64,000 nucleotides of DNA from Cyanothece sp. BG0011 (GCF_003013815.1 NZ_PRLH01000092.1:43891-107890), one strand, 5' to 3'. Shown: positions 8,604-17,950, counted from the first letter of the stretch. Numbers and translations are program-made. The notes: generated from the letters alone by a model not told the origin.

Positions 8604-10829
8604 CTACTTTCTAACTTCCGTTTTTTCACTTTTTGGGTGTAATACTTCAGGTTTAGCCGATTTGGTGTAAGTTTCGATTACATTTTTGATAATTCCCAGT
8701 CCAACGCCTCCCCCTAGGGTCATAATAGATTCGGGGTGAAACTGAACTGCTGCGATCGGTAGGGTTTGATGCTCAATAGCCATGATGACTTGATCCTCTG
8801 AAAAAGCAGTGACCTTAAATTCATCAGGCAACTTCTCAGGAAGGGCATATAAAGAGTGATAGCGACCCACTGTAAAGGAAGTCGGCAGATTTTTAAACAA
8901 GGCTGAAGAACTCGCAGTCACTGAAACTAAAGAGGTTTTACCATGTTGAGGATAGGATAAAGTGCCTAACTCTCCTTTGAAGGCTTCAACAATTCCTTGT
9001 AATCCTAAACAAACCCCAAAAATAGGTAATTTTCTTTCAATACAAGCATCAACCATTGTAGGAACCTCAAATTCTCCCGGACTTCCGGGGCCAGGAGACA
9101 ACACCACGAGATCCGGTGACATTTTATCTAACATCGCCAGAGCAAAATCATGGCGTACGGTGGTTACGATAGTTCCTGCCTGACGCAGATAGTTGGCTAA
9201 CGTATGAACAAAAGAATCTTCATAGTCAATTAACAAAACCCGTTTGGCTGAAGAAGTGAGTTTGAGGTTAATGGACAGACCCTCGCCGTTTTCACAGTCT
9301 TCTAAAGGTTGAGGAGTTGCGCCTAAAGTTTGAAACAGGGCTGCCGCTTTAGTTAAAGTTTCTTGTTCTTCAGCTTCAGGAATAGAGTCATAGAGAAGGG
9401 TTGCCCCGACTCTTACCTCGGCAATTGAATCTTTTTGGCGTATGGTGCGTAAAATTAACCCAGTGTTAAGATTCCCATTAAACGCTAAATAACCCACTGC
9501 TCCCCCGTACCAACGGCGCGGACTGCGTTCATTTTGCTCAATAAACTGTATAGCCGAAGGTTTGGGTGCGCCGGTGACTGTAACTGCCCAAGTATGGCTT
9601 AAAAAGGCATCTAAAGCGTCAAATTCGGGTCTAAGAATACCTTCAACATGATCCACCGTATGAATTAAATGACTGTACAATTCAACTTGACGACGGCCAA
9701 TCACTTGCACCGAACCCGGTTCACAAATACGGGATTTATCATTGCGGTCAACATCGGTACACATGGTTAACTCAGCTTCATCTTTATGAGAATTGAGTAA
9801 CTCGCGAATTCGCAGCGCGTCATCAATGGCATCTTCTCCCCGACTAATAGTGCCACTAATAGGACAAGTTTCGACAGTTTGACCTTCTACGCGCACAAAC
9901 ATTTCAGGAGAAGCACCGACAAGATATTCACCCCCTAAATTAAAAATAAAGCCGTAGGGACTCGGATTGATTTGTTGTAGGGTTTGAAATAATTGGCTTG
10001 GGGCAGTTTCACAGGTTTGGAAAAAGCTTTGAGAAGGAACTACTTCAAATAAGTCACCACGGACAAAATAATCTCGGGCCTTTTCTACTTGCTGAGCATA
10101 TTCTCCTGGTTGGTGATCCGAAATTTGGGATAAAGGTAGCCGTTTGCCCCGATAATCAACCATTTCACCAATTCGAGGCAAGCCTTGAGTATCCCCAAAA
10201 TAGGTACTAAATTCATATTGACAACAGTAAGCCCGTTGTAGATAATAATCCACAATGACTAATTCATCGGGTAAATATAGCACTAAATCCCGTTGATCGG
10301 CTGCACGAGATTGATGTTTTTTAATTGGCTCAAACTGAAAGACTAAATCGTAAGCAAATGCCCCATAAAGACCTAAATGTTTATCGTCTTGACTGTGAAA
10401 TATTTGGCTAATTTCTCTAATAATGGTAAAAACCGAGGGTTGCTTACTTCTGTGTTCTTCAGAGAAAAATTCTTGGCTTTTTTGAACCGAACCCGTAATT
10501 GCATCTTTATCAATAATGACTTTCTCAAGCTGAGAATGGGTGCAAAGATGTCGAGCCATATAAGGCAAAAGCCTAATTCCTCGTTCATTATGAGCTTTTA
10601 TGGTAAAGGTGCGATCCTGAGTGGATAATTCAAGGGGAGGATTAACGAATCCAATCGCCCATCGTTTGTAGCGTCCTGGATATTCATAACTACTACTGAG
10701 TAAGCCTCCCCGTTGAGAGTCTAGGCAAGATAGTATATTTTTGAGAGCAGTATCTTTATCCATTTCAATGATTGAACGAGATACTTGAATACCGCCTTGG
10801 GTTACATAACAATAGCTGTCTGTCATCAT
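8604..10829 (-). CDS. trpE(G): Fused anthranilate synthase TrpE(G)
   Basis: Anthranilate synthase converts chorismate and glutamine to anthranilate, the entry to tryptophan. At 741 residues it fuses the chorismate-binding synthase (about 1-510, with CPISGTISRG and the block EAELTMCTDVDRNDKSR) to a class I glutamine amidotransferase (about 530-725, catalytic Cys in GVCLGLQ near residue 605 and the HPESIMT histidine/glutamate end). The fused form is known from alphaproteobacteria and from scytonemin loci, while housekeeping cyanobacterial TrpE and TrpG are separate. It is the first gene of the minus-strand operon. A second ATG lies directly after the first. Confidence 0.94.
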   Translation of the reverse strand: MMTDSYCYVTQGGIQVSRSIIEMDKDTALKNILSCLDSQRGGLLSSSYEYPGRYKRWAIGFVNPPLELSTQDRTFTIKAHNERGIRLLPYMARHLCTHSQLEKVIIDKDAITGSVQKSQEFFSEEHRSKQPSVFTIIREISQIFHSQDDKHLGLYGAFAYDLVFQFEPIKKHQSRAADQRDLVLYLPDELVIVDYYLQRAYCCQYEFSTYFGDTQGLPRIGEMVDYRGKRLPLSQISDHQPGEYAQQVEKARDYFVRGDLFEVVPSQSFFQTCETAPSQLFQTLQQINPSPYGFIFNLGGEYLVGASPEMFVRVEGQTVETCPISGTISRGEDAIDDALRIRELLNSHKDEAELTMCTDVDRNDKSRICEPGSVQVIGRRQVELYSHLIHTVDHVEGILRPEFDALDAFLSHTWAVTVTGAPKPSAIQFIEQNERSPRRWYGGAVGYLAFNGNLNTGLILRTIRQKDSIAEVRVGATLLYDSIPEAEEQETLTKAAALFQTLGATPQPLEDCENGEGLSINLKLTSSAKRVLLIDYEDSFVHTLANYLRQAGTIVTTVRHDFALAMLDKMSPDLVVLSPGPGSPGEFEVPTMVDACIERKLPIFGVCLGLQGIVEAFKGELGTLSYPQHGKTSLVSVTASSSALFKNLPTSFTVGRYHSLYALPEKLPDEFKVTAFSEDQVIMAIEHQTLPIAAVQFHPESIMTLGGGVGLGIIKNVIETYTKSAKPEVLHPKSEKTEVRK

Positions 10830-11482
10830 GAAATACTTTTAAAGATTACTTGTAATAGAGTTAATAGAGATAAAAACGGGTTTATCTACTCGATGTAATT
10901 AAACTTATCTCTGCTGTTTCGTTAGTACAGTTAACTTGTAGTTTAATCAGCATTATTTTTTTAGACAATGAACAAACTTTAGATAAAAGTATCTATTTTT
11001 TATTAGAACATTAACTATAACTTTAGATAGAGATTGTCTTAATCTTGAGTAAGATAGAAAAAAATATTGTTAAAAATTTATACAGCCAAAGTCTTGTTAT
11101 AACTGATTCTCAGCTATTCTTGCCATTCATTTTAGTTCGGCTAATTTCTGCCAATCTATAAATTTTGAATAAGTGTCAAAAGATAGTTCATTGTTTTTTG
11201 CTGTCTAAGTTAATTAATCTTTGACATAGTAAACAAGCACTTGACTTAAATCATTTTTTGATTTTCTGATCCCTATCCATGCCCAACCATTAGAGATGTA
11301 AATCTTTACCAAAATTAGCCTTGATTTTAAATTTTGAGGATTAATGAGTTGTGCAAACACATAAGTTTGGAAGATCAAAGATTGTTCATCAAATAGAGAT
11401 GTTTATGGTTGAAATGATGAATTTTAATATCGATCAAATCTATGGTCGTGCATGGTGCTTTCACTAATGTTTTGGAGGTTTT
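10830..11482. promoter_or_regulatory. Divergent promoter region of the precursor and scy operons
   Basis: A 653 bp AT-rich gap between trpE(G) on the minus strand and the repetitive ORF on the plus strand. It must hold both promoters. TTGACA at about 11221 and TTGACT at about 11241 could be -35 boxes for the plus strand, but the matches are not decisive. A strong ribosome binding site GGAGG lies at 11474-11478, five bases before the ATG at 11483. No tRNA, riboswitch or trp leader peptide was recognised. Confidence 0.5.
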
Positions 11483-13267
11483 ATGTCTGAAAGTGTAGAG
11501 AGTCAAAACCCATTTTCAGAGGTTGGCAACTCCCTCATTGATGACCTCACTAGGGTCAGTAACCTTCCTCCCTTTGCTGGAGGAGGCATTCCTTCCTTTA
11601 TGGGAGATGACGGTAGTGTAATTTCAAACCCAAATTTTACCCCCGAAGGTAATAACAATGACACCAACGGTAACGGTAACTGGTACTTTAGTGACAGTAA
11701 TCAAACCAACGGTAACGGTAATTGGTATTTTGGCAGTGGTAATACGACCACGGGTAATGGCAACTGGTATATAGGCAGTAATAACAATCTTACAGGTAAT
11801 GGAAACCGTCCCAGTGGAAGCGGTAACAGTATTACAGGTAATGGAAATCGTCCCAATGGCGATAACAATACGATTACCGGTAATCGCGTTCTGACGACAG
11901 AAGACGGACAAATAATTTTTGGTAACGGCGATCGCTATTTTCTCACGGATGCGAATGGCAATGTCTCTTTAATCAGTGACGAATCTGCCAGTGATCCTAA
12001 CTATGAAAACGATCCTAACTATGAATTTGATTTAGAAAATGACAACACAGCAGCGGATAGTTCAGTTTCTATGAATATGACTTCTTTTTCTATGATGAAC
12101 GGTAATCCTTTCGGTGGTAATCCTTTCGGTGGCGGTACTGGAGGCGGGAACCCTTTTGGTGGCGGTACTGGAGGCTTCGGCGGTGGTTCCGGCGGTGACG
12201 ATAATGGTGAGGGTTCAGATAACTCTGAGATGCTAGAACAACTTCGCCGTAGTCCTTTTGGACGTTTATTTGAGATTCCTGGATTTGAAATCGACGATCC
12301 AAGCGATATCTTTGGTAACGCAGGCGGTACTGGAGGGGGTAATCCTTTCGGTGGTGGTACTGGAGGAGGTAATCCTTTCAGTGGTGGTACTGGAGGAGGT
12401 AATCCTTTCGGTGGCGGTACTGGAGGCGGTAACCCTTTCGGTGGTGTAGCTTCTTCTAGCAGTACCGTTACTTCCTCGGAGGAAAGCGAAGATTCAAGCG
12501 ATAATCCTTTTGCAGGGGGTGAAAATCCCTTTGGAGATGATAATCCTTTTTCAGGTATCGGTAATCCTTTTGCAGGAGAAGAACTAGCCTTTGAAATTGA
12601 TGGAGATGGCTACTTACTGAAAAATTCAGACAATCAATGGTATCTCAGCGACGATGACATGATCGATGAGAATGACCAATTATTGTTTAATGGCAATAAC
12701 GTCTTCGGTGGTGGTAATCCTTTCGGAGAAGGTGAAAGTCCTTTTGGAGAGGGTGAAAATCCTTTCGGAGGGGGTGAAAATCCTTTTGGTAATCCCTTTG
12801 AAGGCGAAGAAGTTGCCATTTCCATCCCAGGAGACGGTTATTTGCTCAAAGATGCAGAAAACCAATGGTATCTTAGTGAAGATGACATGGTTGATGAAGC
12901 AGACGAACTTTTATACGGTGGCAGCAATCCCTTTACAGGGGGTGGCGATGGTGAAAATCCCTTTCCTGGCGGTAATTTTGGTAATCCTTTCGCCGGGGAA
13001 GAAGGAGAAGAATTAGCAATTTCTATACCAGGAGACGGCTATTTACTCAAAAATGCAGAAAATCAATGGTATCTCAGCGAAGACGACATGGTAACTGAGG
13101 ATGACCAATTACTTTTTGAGGGTGCCAATGTCTTTTCTGGTGGTAGTGGTTCTTTCGGAGACGGTGACAACCCCTTTGGGAGTGGCGAAAATCCTTTTGG
13201 TGGTGGCGAAAATCCCTTTGCAGGAGGCGAAAATCCTTTTGCGGGGGGTGAAAGTCCGTTTGGTTAA
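11483..13267 (+). CDS. Large Gly/Asn/Asp-rich repetitive protein preceding scyA
   Basis: A 594-residue low-complexity protein that I do not recognise. A strong GGAGG site sets the start. Residues 61-130 are five tandem 14-residue repeats built on TxGNGNWYFGSGN. The middle carries many NPFGGGTGG units. The C-terminal part has three copies of a roughly 46-residue unit with core GDGYLLKNAENQWYLSEDDM (DNA starts at 12578, 12806 and 13017), separated by GGENPFGGG linkers. It is strongly acidic, I see no cysteine, and it has no signal peptide or membrane segment. Being the first ORF of the scy operon, it may be a matrix, scaffold or sheath protein, or exported by a non-Sec route. All of this is inference. 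Confidence 0.75.
   Translation: MSESVESQNPFSEVGNSLIDDLTRVSNLPPFAGGGIPSFMGDDGSVISNPNFTPEGNNNDTNGNGNWYFSDSNQTNGNGNWYFGSGNTTTGNGNWYIGSNNNLTGNGNRPSGSGNSITGNGNRPNGDNNTITGNRVLTTEDGQIIFGNGDRYFLTDANGNVSLISDESASDPNYENDPNYEFDLENDNTAADSSVSMNMTSFSMMNGNPFGGNPFGGGTGGGNPFGGGTGGFGGGSGGDDNGEGSDNSEMLEQLRRSPFGRLFEIPGFEIDDPSDIFGNAGGTGGGNPFGGGTGGGNPFSGGTGGGNPFGGGTGGGNPFGGVASSSSTVTSSEESEDSSDNPFAGGENPFGDDNPFSGIGNPFAGEELAFEIDGDGYLLKNSDNQWYLSDDDMIDENDQLLFNGNNVFGGGNPFGEGESPFGEGENPFGGGENPFGNPFEGEEVAISIPGDGYLLKDAENQWYLSEDDMVDEADELLYGGSNPFTGGGDGENPFPGGNFGNPFAGEEGEELAISIPGDGYLLKNAENQWYLSEDDMVTEDDQLLFEGANVFSGGSGSFGDGDNPFGSGENPFGGGENPFAGGENPFAGGESPFG
11663..11872 (+). repeat. Five tandem 42 bp coding repeats
   Basis: Five consecutive in-frame 42 bp units each encode a 14-residue repeat of the form TNGNGNWYFGSGN. 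In the last two, WY is replaced by RP. The regular period suggests expansion by unequal exchange or slippage, so copy number may vary between strains. Confidence 0.8.
12106..12446 (+). repeat. NPFGGGTGG coding repeats
   Basis: Multiple near-identical units of about 27-30 bp encoding NPFGGGTGG, in two blocks separated by a non-repetitive acidic segment. Shadow frames in this stretch are open only because the unit length is a multiple of three. Confidence 0.75.
12578..13154 (+). repeat. Three copies of a 46-residue GDGYLLK...WYLSEDDM unit
   Basis: Three in-frame copies start at 12578, 12806 and 13017. Each encodes about 46 residues with EELAISIPGDGYLLK, NQWYLSEDDM and an acidic DDQLL tail. Copies two and three are closest to each other. 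Spacers are NPFGG-type linkers of differing length. Confidence 0.8.
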
Positions 13268-13308
13268 TGGGCTAAACACACTTTAGTAACTATCTGAGGC
13301 GATTAAAC

Positions 13309-13710
13309 ATGAACGAAGAAATGATGAACGGTGAATACACCTTTGATTTTGTCTTCAATTTCGATGAAGCAGATTATCCCACTGAAGATGATTATACCTA
13401 TGATTTTGAAGATTCAATCACTGGGGAATATCCTACCGAGGATGATTACACCTATGATTTCGATGACCTCTTAAATGGAGGCAATGGAGATTATCCTACT
13501 GAAGATGACTTCACCTATGATTTCGAGGGATTAGTTATGGGTAATTATCCGACAGAGGATGATTATACTTATGATTTCGATTTTTCTGGTGGAATGGGTG
13601 ACTCTCCTGACAATGGAGGAAGTCCTTTTCCTGGAAATGGTGGGTCCTCTAATGGAGGCAGCATGATGGGCGGCAGCCTTCCTTTTGCTGTTGATGCTAG
13701 CGTCATGTAA
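13309..13710 (+). CDS. Small acidic protein with four YPTEDDYTYDF repeats
   Basis: A 133-residue, extremely acidic protein without cysteine or signal peptide and with no family I recognise. Four copies of YPTEDDYTYDF (one with F for the first inner Y) are spaced by 6-10 residue linkers such as EDSITGE and DDLLNGG. A Gly/Ser/Asn/Met-rich tail follows. An earlier GEYTFDF may be a decayed copy. It starts 41 bp after the repetitive 594-aa ORF and ends 173 bp before scyA, so it is probably co-transcribed with both. Repeated acidic cores in a short ORF recall multi-core precursor peptides such as graspetides, but no ATP-grasp ligase or other modifying enzyme is nearby. A structural role in the sheath is equally possible. 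Confidence 0.7.
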   Translation: MNEEMMNGEYTFDFVFNFDEADYPTEDDYTYDFEDSITGEYPTEDDYTYDFDDLLNGGNGDYPTEDDFTYDFEGLVMGNYPTEDDYTYDFDFSGGMGDSPDNGGSPFPGNGGSSNGGSMMGGSLPFAVDASVM

Positions 13711-13883
13711 CGCCCTAATCAAACAATCGGAGTGAGTGACTTGTCTTCATTTTGCCTACTAATTGCTTAATAAAACGAATTTTTGCAACCAGCTAAGCAA
13801 ACCGCCATTTTTCTCAATCCTACGCTCTAGTCGTTAAGCTCCAGCTTTCTCTCACCCTAAGTAACTGACAAGTCTATAAGAAA

Positions 13884-15746
13884 ATGACACAAAACTACTC
13901 TCAACCAACTTCTCCTAAAGCAGTCTCTGCTAAAACTAACAGCAACAGGAATCATCACAGCGAGCAACTTATCGCAAAACGGATTGTATTTCAGCCTTCC
14001 TCTAAGGATGGCCAAAAAAAGGATGATGTTGTTTCACTAACGGTTGCTCAGGCCATTGTCAAAGTCCTAGAAGATATCGGTGTACGCCAAGCTTTTGGGG
14101 TTTCTGGTGGCGCAATGGCAACCTTGTGGGCTGCGCTTTCTAATAGTCCGTTAATTGATGTCATTCACTGTCGCCATGAAGGAGGAGCCGCCTTTGCTGC
14201 AACAGAAGCTTACTTTAGTAGTGGGCGTCCGGTGGTAGTTTTCACCACTGCTGGCCCTGGCATTACTAATGCCCTCACCGGACTGTTAGCAGCACGGGAT
14301 GAAGGGGCTAAAGTGATTCATCTTTCTGCTTGTACCTCGGCCCCTCAACGGGGACGTTGGGCAATCCAAGAGACGAGTAGTTACACCTTACCTACGGGGG
14401 GAATTTTTACCTCTGGTGCGCTGTTTCACTACGGGACAGTTGTGGAGTCTCCTAAAGAACTCCCTCAAATTGCTCGGAGACTAGGGTTAGGGTTAGCTCA
14501 ACCTGGTGGTTTTGTCGCTCATATTAGCATTCCGACACGAATGCAATCAACACCGATTGAAACCCCTTTACCCCTGGTTAATAGTGCTGTTGCTTTGCCT
14601 GTTCCTAGCCAACATACCGTCACGAAAGTTGCCGAACACCTCTGTGAAGGGCCTTTCGCCATCTGGGTTGGCTTTGGGGCGCGTCATGCGGCGGATTCCA
14701 TTCGTCAACTGGCTCAGAGAACAGGGGCAGCGGTGATGTGTTCCCCTCGGGGTAAAGGGATTTTTCCAGAAACTCATCCCCAGTTTATCGGGGTCACAGG
14801 ATTAGGGGGTCATGACTCGGTGGCTACCTATATGCAGCAGCATCGTCCTTTACGAACCTTGGTTTTAGGGACTCGTTTGGGTGAGCCAACTTCTTTTTGG
14901 AATGAAAAGATGATCCCTCCTCAAGGGTTTATTCATGTTGACGTTGACCCGAAAGTGCCTGGGGTGGCTTATCCTTTTGCCCCAACCCTTCCTATTGTTG
15001 CTGATGCTGATATTTTTGTGAAAGCATTGTTGGAGGTACTTCCCGAAACTTCAGGGCAAACTATTAATTATCCTAATCCTGAATCTATCGAAGTTGAAGG
15101 AGAGTCCGACAATGGCGTTCGTCCTGAAATTTTGATGGAAATGGTTCAAAAGGTGGTGATTGATGGCAGTGATGCTGTGGTTTTGGCTGAGTCGGGTAAC
15201 TCTTTTACCTGGTCTACCCATTTATTGCGCTTTAATGAGGCTAAGCGTTACCGTGTGAGTACCGGAGTGGGTTCGATGGGACACAATGTTACGGGTGTTA
15301 TTGGTGCAGCCATGGGACGAAAAGGCAAGGCGGTTACTATTGTCGGTGATGGAGCGATGTTGATGAATAGTGAAGTCAGTACGGCGGTTAAATACCAAAT
15401 TCCGGCGGTTTGGATTGTGCTAAATGATGCCCGTTATAATATGTGCTATCAAGGTATGTCAATGCTCGGTTTGACCGGGGCTGATGCCATGTTTCCTCAA
15501 ACGAATTTTAGGGCGATCGCTAATGGCATGGGTGCAAAGGGTATTACTGTCGAAACAGAGTCTCAACTTGAAGAGGCACTTAAAGGTGCAATGGCCTTGG
15601 ATGAACCGGTTGTCATTGATGTCTATATTGATGCGACGCGACTGGCTCCTTCTAAAGGACGAAATAAGGGGTTAGGAGCGCAAGGGGTCAAATTTCGCCG
15701 TCAAGAGCCGAAAAAAGGATCTCAAGTTTCTTTTCCTTTAGTTTAG
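13884..15746 (+). CDS. scyA: ScyA, ThDP-dependent acyloin synthase of scytonemin biosynthesis
   Basis: ScyA, an acetolactate-synthase homologue, couples indole-3-pyruvate with 4-hydroxyphenylpyruvate to make the beta-ketoacid precursor of scytonemin. The 620 residues have the three-domain ThDP fold: the PYR domain after about residue 50 with the cofactor-activating glutamate E99 (HCRHEGGAAFAATEAY), a central domain, and the PP domain with the ThDP/Mg motif VGDGAMLMNSE ending near NDARYN (about 485-520). The first 48 residues are a polar extension not needed by the fold. scyB and scyC follow directly. Confidence 0.92.
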   Translation: MTQNYSQPTSPKAVSAKTNSNRNHHSEQLIAKRIVFQPSSKDGQKKDDVVSLTVAQAIVKVLEDIGVRQAFGVSGGAMATLWAALSNSPLIDVIHCRHEGGAAFAATEAYFSSGRPVVVFTTAGPGITNALTGLLAARDEGAKVIHLSACTSAPQRGRWAIQETSSYTLPTGGIFTSGALFHYGTVVESPKELPQIARRLGLGLAQPGGFVAHISIPTRMQSTPIETPLPLVNSAVALPVPSQHTVTKVAEHLCEGPFAIWVGFGARHAADSIRQLAQRTGAAVMCSPRGKGIFPETHPQFIGVTGLGGHDSVATYMQQHRPLRTLVLGTRLGEPTSFWNEKMIPPQGFIHVDVDPKVPGVAYPFAPTLPIVADADIFVKALLEVLPETSGQTINYPNPESIEVEGESDNGVRPEILMEMVQKVVIDGSDAVVLAESGNSFTWSTHLLRFNEAKRYRVSTGVGSMGHNVTGVIGAAMGRKGKAVTIVGDGAMLMNSEVSTAVKYQIPAVWIVLNDARYNMCYQGMSMLGLTGADAMFPQTNFRAIANGMGAKGITVETESQLEEALKGAMALDEPVVIDVYIDATRLAPSKGRNKGLGAQGVKFRRQEPKKGSQVSFPLV

Positions 15747-15859
15747 TTCGAGACTGGAGGACTGGGAGAAAAAAAGCCATTAATTGACTTTTTCCATGGG
15801 TGCTTGTTTTATCACCCTGTCACCCCAAAATATATTTTTTAACATTGAGGAAAGCAAGA

Positions 15860-16909
15860 GTGAAGCTTTTTGAAACAGTCACGCAAATGGGTCATGAGCA
15901 AGTGCTTTTTTGCCATGACAAAGATCACAATCTTAGGGCAATTATTGCCATTCATAATACAAATTTAGGGGCAGCCATGGGAGCAACCCGTTTGTTCCCT
16001 TATCAGAGCGATACAGATGCTTTAAATGATGCTTTGCGCTTAAGTCGAGGCATGACTTATAAGGCGGCTTGTGCCAATCTTCCTGTGGGAGGAGGGAAAG
16101 CGGTTATTATTGCCCATCCTCAAGATAAAACTAAGGATTTATTACGAGCTTATGGACGATTTGTTGATCGTTTAAATGGTCGTTTTATTACGGGTCAAGA
16201 TGTTAATTTATCCCCTGATGATGTCCGAGAAATTAATAAAGAAACGTCCTATGTTGTAGGAACCCAAGAAAGATCAGGGGGACCGGCTCCAATTACGGCT
16301 AGAGGGGTTTTATTAGGGATTAAAGCGGCGGTTTCTCACCGGTGGCAACAGGAAAATTTACAGGGTTTAAGGGTTGCTGTACAAGGGTTAGGCAATGTGG
16401 GCAAAAATCTTTGTCAACATTTACATGATCACGGTGCAAAACTTTTTGTCTGCGATCTTGATCCGAAGAAAACGGCTGAAATGAAACGTCTTTATGGGGC
16501 AACAATTGTCGAACTAGAAAAGATTTATGGTTTGGATGTGGATATTTTTTCTCCTTGTGCTATGGGGGGAATTTTAAATGAGTTTACTATTCCTCAGTTA
16601 CAAGCTTCTATTGTAGCTGGAGCAGCGAATAATCAGCTTAAAAATGAAGGGTTAGATAGTTGTTTATTACAGGAAAAAGAGATTCTTTATTGTCCCGATT
16701 ATGTGATTAATGGAGGAGGTTTGATTAATGTTTATAATGAGATGATTGGTTACGATGAGATCAAAGTTTTTCAACAATTGAATAATATTTATAACAGTTT
16801 GTTGGAAATTTTCAATATTGCTAAAACTGAAAAAATCACTTCTTTTGAAGCGGCTCAGAAATTAGCAGAAAAAAGAATCATGAATGTCAAAGTTAAACAA
16901 GTAGCGTAA
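15860..16909 (+). CDS. scyB: ScyB, tryptophan/Leu-dehydrogenase-like enzyme
   Basis: ScyB oxidatively deaminates tryptophan to indole-3-pyruvate with NAD+, supplying one ScyA substrate. I start it at GTG 15860 (KLFETVTQMGHEQVLF, 349 aa) because a GAGGA site lies 9 bases upstream and known ScyB proteins begin at this point. The frame is also open from an ATG at 15800. Glu/Leu/Phe/Val dehydrogenase features are the catalytic-lysine segment NLPVGGGKAVI, the Rossmann loop VQGLGNVGKNL, and ADN-type ends AGAANNQL and DYVINGGGLINV. It ends 5 bp before scyC. Confidence 0.92.
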   Translation: MKLFETVTQMGHEQVLFCHDKDHNLRAIIAIHNTNLGAAMGATRLFPYQSDTDALNDALRLSRGMTYKAACANLPVGGGKAVIIAHPQDKTKDLLRAYGRFVDRLNGRFITGQDVNLSPDDVREINKETSYVVGTQERSGGPAPITARGVLLGIKAAVSHRWQQENLQGLRVAVQGLGNVGKNLCQHLHDHGAKLFVCDLDPKKTAEMKRLYGATIVELEKIYGLDVDIFSPCAMGGILNEFTIPQLQASIVAGAANNQLKNEGLDSCLLQEKEILYCPDYVINGGGLINVYNEMIGYDEIKVFQQLNNIYNSLLEIFNIAKTEKITSFEAAQKLAEKRIMNVKVKQVA

Positions 16910-16914
16910 AAAAA

Positions 16915-17886
16915 ATGGAAGAAAATACTTTTGCAACTTCAGCTTACATTGCAAATTCACCCGAAATCGTTTTTAATTATCTCTGTAGCCTGGAAAATCT
17001 CAATGATTGGACGCTTTACAGTCGCATGATTGAAAAAATTGATGATCAGACTTGGTTAGGTACAGCTTCAGGCTATCAAAATAATCTTTATTATCACGTT
17101 CGACCCATTGAAAATGCTTCTTTTCGGGGCATAGAATGGCATTGTGGGTTTGAATATCAAAAATATTTTCAAGTTTATCCTGTGTTACTATTTCCCCCTG
17201 AGTATATTGAACCAGGTACGGAGGAAAAAGGGGTTTACTTCCATTGGTTGAGTTTTATTGACCCAAAACGACGGACACCGATGATTATGCAAGGTATTGA
17301 AACGGTGCATACATCTGAATGTCGCTCTCTTAAAGCTATTTTAGAACGTCAAGCAGGACAAACTCAAGCTATCTCAGGACGTTATCGTATTGAAACTGAT
17401 ACGATATATGTTAATGCACCGGTAGAATTAGGTTTTGAGTATCTCAAAGATTTACGTAATATGGACGACTGGGCGCATTTATTACGGGCTAAGGGTAAGA
17501 TAAATCCTACTCAGGGGACATTTTTGGATGAATATGACCAAATTGTCGAAGTTGAGTTCATTAGTCACGATTTAAACAATTATTATTTAATTGAACAAAA
17601 TTTCTTTTATCCTCAACAGAACTTTATGCAACGTTGTCCGACGCTCTTAGTTCCTTGTTTCTATGCGTTTGGTGATGATGATGCACAAGGGTTTATTCAA
17701 CACCGTATTACTTTCTGGCCGATAGGTCAATCTTTCTCTCATGGAAAGTTGCAAATTCAGGATTATGGTGCAGAAAGCATGAATATTAAGCGATTGTTGG
17801 AAGCAAAAGCAGGAAATACGGACAGTTTTGCTAAAGGAATGAGCTATCAGCTTGAATCTCCCTCTCCTTCTTTGGCTTCTGTTTAG
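16915..17886 (+). CDS. scyC: ScyC, scytonemin cyclase
   Basis: ScyC cyclises and decarboxylates the ScyA product to the tricyclic ketone monomer. At 323 residues it matches ScyC from other cyanobacteria, with conserved stretches such as GTASGYQNNLYYHV, WHCGFEYQKYFQVYPVLLFP, VYFHWLSF and NIKRLLEAKAGN. It appears to hold two START-like halves (about 1-150 and 160-310), each opening with a similar segment: ATSAYIANSPEIVFNYL and ETDTIYVNAPVELGFEYL. It is 5 bp after scyB and presumably translationally coupled. A mobile-element copy lies directly downstream. Confidence 0.92.
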   Translation: MEENTFATSAYIANSPEIVFNYLCSLENLNDWTLYSRMIEKIDDQTWLGTASGYQNNLYYHVRPIENASFRGIEWHCGFEYQKYFQVYPVLLFPPEYIEPGTEEKGVYFHWLSFIDPKRRTPMIMQGIETVHTSECRSLKAILERQAGQTQAISGRYRIETDTIYVNAPVELGFEYLKDLRNMDDWAHLLRAKGKINPTQGTFLDEYDQIVEVEFISHDLNNYYLIEQNFFYPQQNFMQRCPTLLVPCFYAFGDDDAQGFIQHRITFWPIGQSFSHGKLQIQDYGAESMNIKRLLEAKAGNTDSFAKGMSYQLESPSPSLASV

Positions 17887-17950
17887 TGACTCCCTTCCTT
17901 TACCCCCCTCTTAAAGGGGGAATAACTCTCTAACTTATCAATATGTACAA

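Noticed and set aside
8561..8629. Upstream start for trpC at 8629
   Set aside because: It adds a hydrophobic leader not found in TrpC proteins and overlaps the trpE(G) stop; the start at 8560 matches the family.
11624..11911. Long open frames on the opposite strand and other frames within the repetitive 594-aa gene
   Set aside because: Repeat units are multiples of three bases, which keeps shadow frames open. Only the plus frame from 11483 has a strong ribosome binding site and a start at the repeat boundary.
13309..13710. Firm call of a graspetide precursor
   Set aside because: No ATP-grasp ligase, protease or transporter gene lies nearby; the repeat pattern alone is not enough.
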